A DNA stretch of 64,000 nucleotides from Synergistaceae bacterium (lineage in GTDB: Bacteria; Synergistota; Synergistia; Synergistales; Aminobacteriaceae). Position 1 is the first letter of the stretch, and each line of letters begins with the position of its first letter. A model generated the notes under the pieces. It ran no database searches, was not told the DNA's origin, and saw only the letters and a list, made by a program, of their open reading frames with translations. Made by a program: the position numbers and the translations under genes. Where the stretch lies: positions 1-64,000 of the forward strand of contig JAFSJJ010000039.1 in the NCBI GenBank assembly GCA_017439345.1. The letters are read 5' to 3'. Positions 60,965-64,000 of the stretch are shown here, piece by piece.

Positions 60965-61946
60965 GTAAAATTTTCAATCCTTCCTCAAGATATATTACAG
61001 GTTTATATTTCAGGACTTCCTGAGCAAGTTTAATCGAAGCTGAAGAGTGCAGAATATCTCCGTCTCTAGGCTTCTCGTAAATCGCTTTAATCTCTTTATC
61101 AGGAGCAAAGACTCTGTAAATCTTCGCAAGTAAGTCATTAAGATTAGTCTTCTCACCGCAGCCGATGTTAAAGACTCGTGAGTCAGCTTCTCGTTCAGTT
61201 GCAGCAAGGATATTAGCAAGCACTACATTTTGTACAGAGCAGAAATCTCTTGACGCTTCACCTGTTCCGTAAATGATGGGAATATTGCCGGACTCTACAG
61301 CATTGATCCATTTGGGAATTACAGCCGCATAAGCTCCGTTTGGGTCCTGTCTCCTGCCGAAGACGTTGAAGTAACGCAGTCCTGTGCATTCAAGATTGTA
61401 GACTCGTGAATAAAACTCTGCCCAGACTTCATTAATATATTTAGTCAACGCATACGGTGATAGTGATCTGCCGATTATATTTTCACTCTTTGGCATGGTC
61501 TCATCATCGCCGTAAACTGCACTTGACGAGGCATATACAACGCGCTTGATGTTGTTTGCTTTGGCTGACTCAAGAATATTCACGAAACCTGACACATTAA
61601 CAGCATTATATTTAACGGGAAGTTTCAAACTTTCAGGGACTGACGCAAGAGCAGCATGATGCAAAACGTAATCGACTCTTTCAGAAGCCTTCATGCAGGT
61701 ATTAATATCAGTGATTGAGCCTTGAATAAAATTAAAGTTTTCAGGATGTCCTGACTCTTTGAGAGCTGCATTAATATTCTCTTCATGGCCTGTGCTTAAG
61801 TCATCGAGTCCCGTAACTTTCTGGCCAAGTGATAATAGTGCTTCAGTCAAGTGCGAACCTATGAAGCCTGCTGCTCCTGTAACAAGCCAGTGATATTGAC
61901 CTGAGAGATTTATTCTTGATGATAATATTTCTGGATATAAACTCAT
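60954..61946 (-). CDS. NAD-dependent sugar-nucleotide epimerase (WbpP-like)
   Basis: A 330-residue extended short-chain dehydrogenase. Features are the Rossmann motif GAAGFIGSH (24-32), the LHHAALASVPES strand, catalytic SSS and YALTK (SxnYxxxK), LRYFNVFGRRQDP, and EASRDFCSVQNVV. The longer N-terminal arm and SVPES pattern resemble UDP-N-acetylglucosamine 4-epimerases of the WbpP/TviC group, so the product would be UDP-GalNAc for a surface glycan. It could also be a UDP-glucose 4-epimerase. It overlaps greA (4 bp) and hemB (11 bp), forming an operon. Confidence 0.9.
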   Translation of the reverse strand: MSLYPEILSSRINLSGQYHWLVTGAAGFIGSHLTEALLSLGQKVTGLDDLSTGHEENINAALKESGHPENFNFIQGSITDINTCMKASERVDYVLHHAALASVPESLKLPVKYNAVNVSGFVNILESAKANNIKRVVYASSSAVYGDDETMPKSENIIGRSLSPYALTKYINEVWAEFYSRVYNLECTGLRYFNVFGRRQDPNGAYAAVIPKWINAVESGNIPIIYGTGEASRDFCSVQNVVLANILAATEREADSRVFNIGCGEKTNLNDLLAKIYRVFAPDKEIKAIYEKPRDGDILHSSASIKLAQEVLKYKPVIYLEEGLKILHDN

Positions 61947-62446
61947 TTCTCTATTGCAGTTATCTTGAGTTTTCTCTGGCCTCTGGGAATCTTGACGATA
62001 ACTTCTTCACCGATTGCATGACCTGTTATAGCCTGACCGACCGGAGATTTCTGTGATATTCTCTGAATGCCTCCAGGACTCATGGCTGCTCCGGATAACT
62101 CTTCAGAGCCTACGAGATCATATATATAGCTTTTCCCTGTGTCCAAGTCATCAAGGCTGATTCTGAGTCCTATGCCTGCCCTAGTAGTGTCGAGCTTCTC
62201 TTCGTCAATGACAACTGCACTGCTTAGGGTGTTCTCAAGGTCCAAGATTCTATCTTCGAGCTTGGCCTGTTCTTCTTTAGCTGCTGCGTACTCTGCGTTC
62301 TCACTGAGATCACCGAATGCCCTTGCTTCTTCTAACTGGCGTGCAACTTCCTGGCGGCGTGTAGTCTTCAAGTGAGTTAATTCTTCGCTGAGTCTTTCAT
62401 AACCGCTTCTTGTCATCTCGTGAGTCTTTGTTGTCTTAGTATTCAT
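61943..62446 (-). CDS. greA: Transcription elongation factor GreA
   Basis: A 167-residue factor that helps stalled RNA polymerase cut back its transcript. The N-terminal coiled coil (MTRSGYERLSEELTHLKTTRRQEVARQLEEA, with the tip acids in GDLSENAEYAAAKEEQ) and the C-terminal domain (SPVGQAITGHAIGEEVIVKIP) are complete. The ATG is preceded by GGTGA. It is the first gene of the greA-epimerase-hemB operon. Confidence 0.95.
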   Translation of the reverse strand: MNTKTTKTHEMTRSGYERLSEELTHLKTTRRQEVARQLEEARAFGDLSENAEYAAAKEEQAKLEDRILDLENTLSSAVVIDEEKLDTTRAGIGLRISLDDLDTGKSYIYDLVGSEELSGAAMSPGGIQRISQKSPVGQAITGHAIGEEVIVKIPRGQRKLKITAIEK

Positions 62447-62555
62447 GATTGAAAATTTTCACCTTCATAATAAAATTTTTGCAGTCTGATAAAATATTAC
62501 CAGATTTAGAAAATTGCAAGTTGATATTTTATTTTAATTAAGGAGTTGTTAATTT

Positions 62556-63272
62556 ATGTCTCAGTATGAAAATTACGTGCCGTACTCTGCCGGAGCAGAC
62601 ACACTTGAAATTACTAATACACTATTCCGCAAAGTCTATCAGTATATGGCACTTGGATTAATATTAACGTCATTCTTTGCGTGGTTCAGCGTCTCGAATG
62701 AAACAATGATTAGATTATTATTCTCGTCTCAAGTTCCCATGATAGTCTTATGCCTTGTTGAACTTGGTCTTGTGTTCGGTCTAAGCCTGAGCATCAACAA
62801 AATCTCTGCCGGAACTGCGTTAATGTTGTTCCTTCTCTACAGCGTCGTGAATGGTCTAACGTGTTCAGTGTTATTGCTGGTCTATACAAGTGAGTCAGTA
62901 TATAAAGCGTTCTTGTCAACAGCAGGAATGTTCGGAGCAATGAGTCTCTATGGACTTTACACGAGCAGAGACTTAACAAGTATGGGCAGCTTCTTGCGAA
63001 TGGGACTCTTTGGACTCATTATAGCGATGTTAATTAATATTTTCGTAGGCTCATCAACGATGGAGTTCTATATCAGCATATTCGGTGTAATAATCTTCAT
63101 GGGTCTGACTGCATACGACACGGCCAAGATTAAGCAGCTCTCTTTGAGTCTCAACGGTGCAGATGACGAAGCAATGGGAAAAATAGCAGTTATCGGAGCA
63201 TTGCAGTTATATCTTGACTTCATTAACTTGTTCATTTACTTGTTAAGGCTATTCGGACGCAAGAGGGATTAA
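62556..63272 (+). CDS. Bax inhibitor-1/YccA family membrane protein
   Basis: A 238-residue protein with seven hydrophobic segments. The family pattern is visible: FLRKVYQYMALGLILTSFFAWF-like start, and the C-terminal IFMGLTAYDTAKIKQL with the conserved aspartates of the pH-sensing pair, then GALQLYLDFINLFIYLLRL. Related proteins leak calcium or protons and interact with FtsH. AAGGAG lies 10 bases before the ATG. Its job here is unknown. Confidence 0.94.
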   Translation: MSQYENYVPYSAGADTLEITNTLFRKVYQYMALGLILTSFFAWFSVSNETMIRLLFSSQVPMIVLCLVELGLVFGLSLSINKISAGTALMLFLLYSVVNGLTCSVLLLVYTSESVYKAFLSTAGMFGAMSLYGLYTSRDLTSMGSFLRMGLFGLIIAMLINIFVGSSTMEFYISIFGVIIFMGLTAYDTAKIKQLSLSLNGADDEAMGKIAVIGALQLYLDFINLFIYLLRLFGRKRD

Positions 63273-63293
63273 TCATAATTTAATGACCATCTG

Positions 63294-63324
63294 CCCCTGC
63301 TGCATCAAGCGGGGGTTTTATTTT
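63294..63324 (+). terminator. Intrinsic terminator after the BI-1 gene
   Basis: CCCCTGCT (63294-63301) pairs with AGCGGGG (63308-63314), followed by TTTTATTTTT. Confidence 0.8.
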
Positions 63325-63361
63325 TGTAGTTAATAGTTAATAAGGAGGAAAAATTTTTTAC

Positions 63362-64000
63362 ATGTTCACACGGGAAATAATCACCATGCCTTCAGATGTT
63401 TCGAGTCAGGGAATAATTAAGCTCCGTAATCTTCTTGATTACTTTCAGGACACAGCGGCCCTTGCAGTCGAAGATATAGAGGGAACTTCTTCAGAGTTAA
63501 TTGCTAAGGGTTATGCATGGGTTCTGCTCAAGTACGAGATTAATATCACGGGTAAACTGCCCTCGCTTGACGAAAAGTTTTATATTAAAACATATCATGA
63601 TCCCTCACACGGTTATAACACTCTAAGAAAATTTCACGTCGAGTCATCATCAGGCCAGGAGATAATCAACGCGAAAACTTCATGGCTTCTTGTTGAGTTC
63701 AAATCCGGCAAACTGGTAAAACCTTCTGCCCATATTCCCGGAATAATGCTCAAGGACACCGCGCAGATAGACCCGGACTTTCAAGACATTCAGGACTTTA
63801 GCGAGTCAGAGAGCATAAAGACTGTTGAACAGCCCGTAAGATTTCATGATATTGACTCAAATTCGCACGTGAACAACGCAGTATATTTCGGTTGGATTCA
63901 TGATTTGACTCCGATTGATTTCGCAAATTATGAGCCTGAGTTTATCGCATGTTCGTTCAGGAGTGGAGCAAAACTCGGTGAAACTGTGAAGATTCTTATT
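63362..64000 (+). CDS. Acyl-ACP thioesterase, cut by the window end
   Basis: The first 213 codons are in the window and remain open at its last base. The hot-dog-fold sequence is typical of the bacterial FatA/FatB-like family: MFTREIITMPSDVSSQGIIKLRNLLDYFQDTAALAVED at the start, AWVLLKYEINITGKLPSLDEKFYIKTY, and the second hot-dog motif RFHDIDSNSHVNNAVYFGWI with the D/N/H active-site residues. It releases fatty acids from acyl carrier protein. GGAGGAA precedes the ATG at 63362. Confidence 0.9.
   Translation, partial: MFTREIITMPSDVSSQGIIKLRNLLDYFQDTAALAVEDIEGTSSELIAKGYAWVLLKYEINITGKLPSLDEKFYIKTYHDPSHGYNTLRKFHVESSSGQEIINAKTSWLLVEFKSGKLVKPSAHIPGIMLKDTAQIDPDFQDIQDFSESESIKTVEQPVRFHDIDSNSHVNNAVYFGWIHDLTPIDFANYEPEFIACSFRSGAKLGETVKILI

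Overview
The window looks like chromosome from an anaerobic, flagellated, diderm bacterium of low to moderate G+C content, most likely a member of the Synergistota from a gut-like habitat. The sequence clues are oxygen-sensitive enzymes ([FeFe] hydrogenase, rubrerythrin, a ferredoxin-type aldo/keto reductase), many solute-uptake systems (a TRAP set, a branched-chain amino-acid-type ABC set, several binding proteins), an outer-membrane-type AsmA/TamB-like protein, and a subtilase whose tail (SSSGGCN, hydrophobic helix, KKK) resembles the Synergist-CTERM sorting signal. The taxonomic call is an inference. No rRNA, tRNA, CRISPR array, insertion sequence or prophage was recognised, and no gene-free stretch exceeds about 300 bases.

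Layout. 1-5.2 kb: rubrerythrin, group-B-like [FeFe] hydrogenase, MFS carrier, flavoprotein, an exported unknown and a small glycine-rich protein. 5.2-9.3 kb: a TRAP transporter operon (dctP-Q-M order) with a zinc alcohol dehydrogenase, probably for a sugar acid; mannonate dehydratase at 24-25 kb fits the same diet. 9.4-14.2 kb: two tandem family-2 glycosyltransferases, each with its own promoter and heptanucleotide repeat array, a staphylococcal-type nuclease and a C69 peptidase. 14.4-25.2 kb: AsmA/TamB-like protein, M50 peptidase, Sel1 protein, argG, a DUF1919 protein with an in-frame heptanucleotide array, an esterase, small membrane and zinc-ribbon proteins, uxuA. 25.4-27.1 kb: a TIR-domain gene followed, in the same frame, by a Nudix-like gene. 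27.1-34.8 kb: flgM-flgN-flgK-flgL, with very large FlgK and FlgL; the flagellin gene lies apart at 57.9 kb. 34.9-42.7 kb: MATE carrier, subtilase, liv-type ABC operon with fused LivM-LivG. 42.8-50.3 kb: a secreted glycine-rich protein behind a promoter with a C10 tract, then an operon of five binding-protein paralogues with apparently permuted lobes, a VanX-like dipeptidase, a permease and an ABC ATPase fused to a GHKL-like domain. 50.6-56.5 kb: an orphan binding protein, a coiled-coil/ankyrin protein and a partner-switching operon. 56.6-64 kb: ferredoxin-type aldo/keto reductase, flagellin, hemB, a sugar-nucleotide epimerase, greA, a BI-1 family protein and a truncated acyl-ACP thioesterase.

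Main themes. (1) Phase variation: three surface-polysaccharide-type genes carry 7-bp tandem repeats beginning at a -10 box or inside the coding start, and a fourth gene carries a homopolymer tract between its -35 and -10. (2) A possible defence cassette: TIR plus Nudix-like protein separated by one in-frame TGA. (3) Unusual transport and signalling architecture: an ABC ATPase with a C-terminal degenerate GHKL domain, served by permuted binding proteins, a few kilobases from a SpoIIE-type phosphatase and RsbW-like kinase operon.
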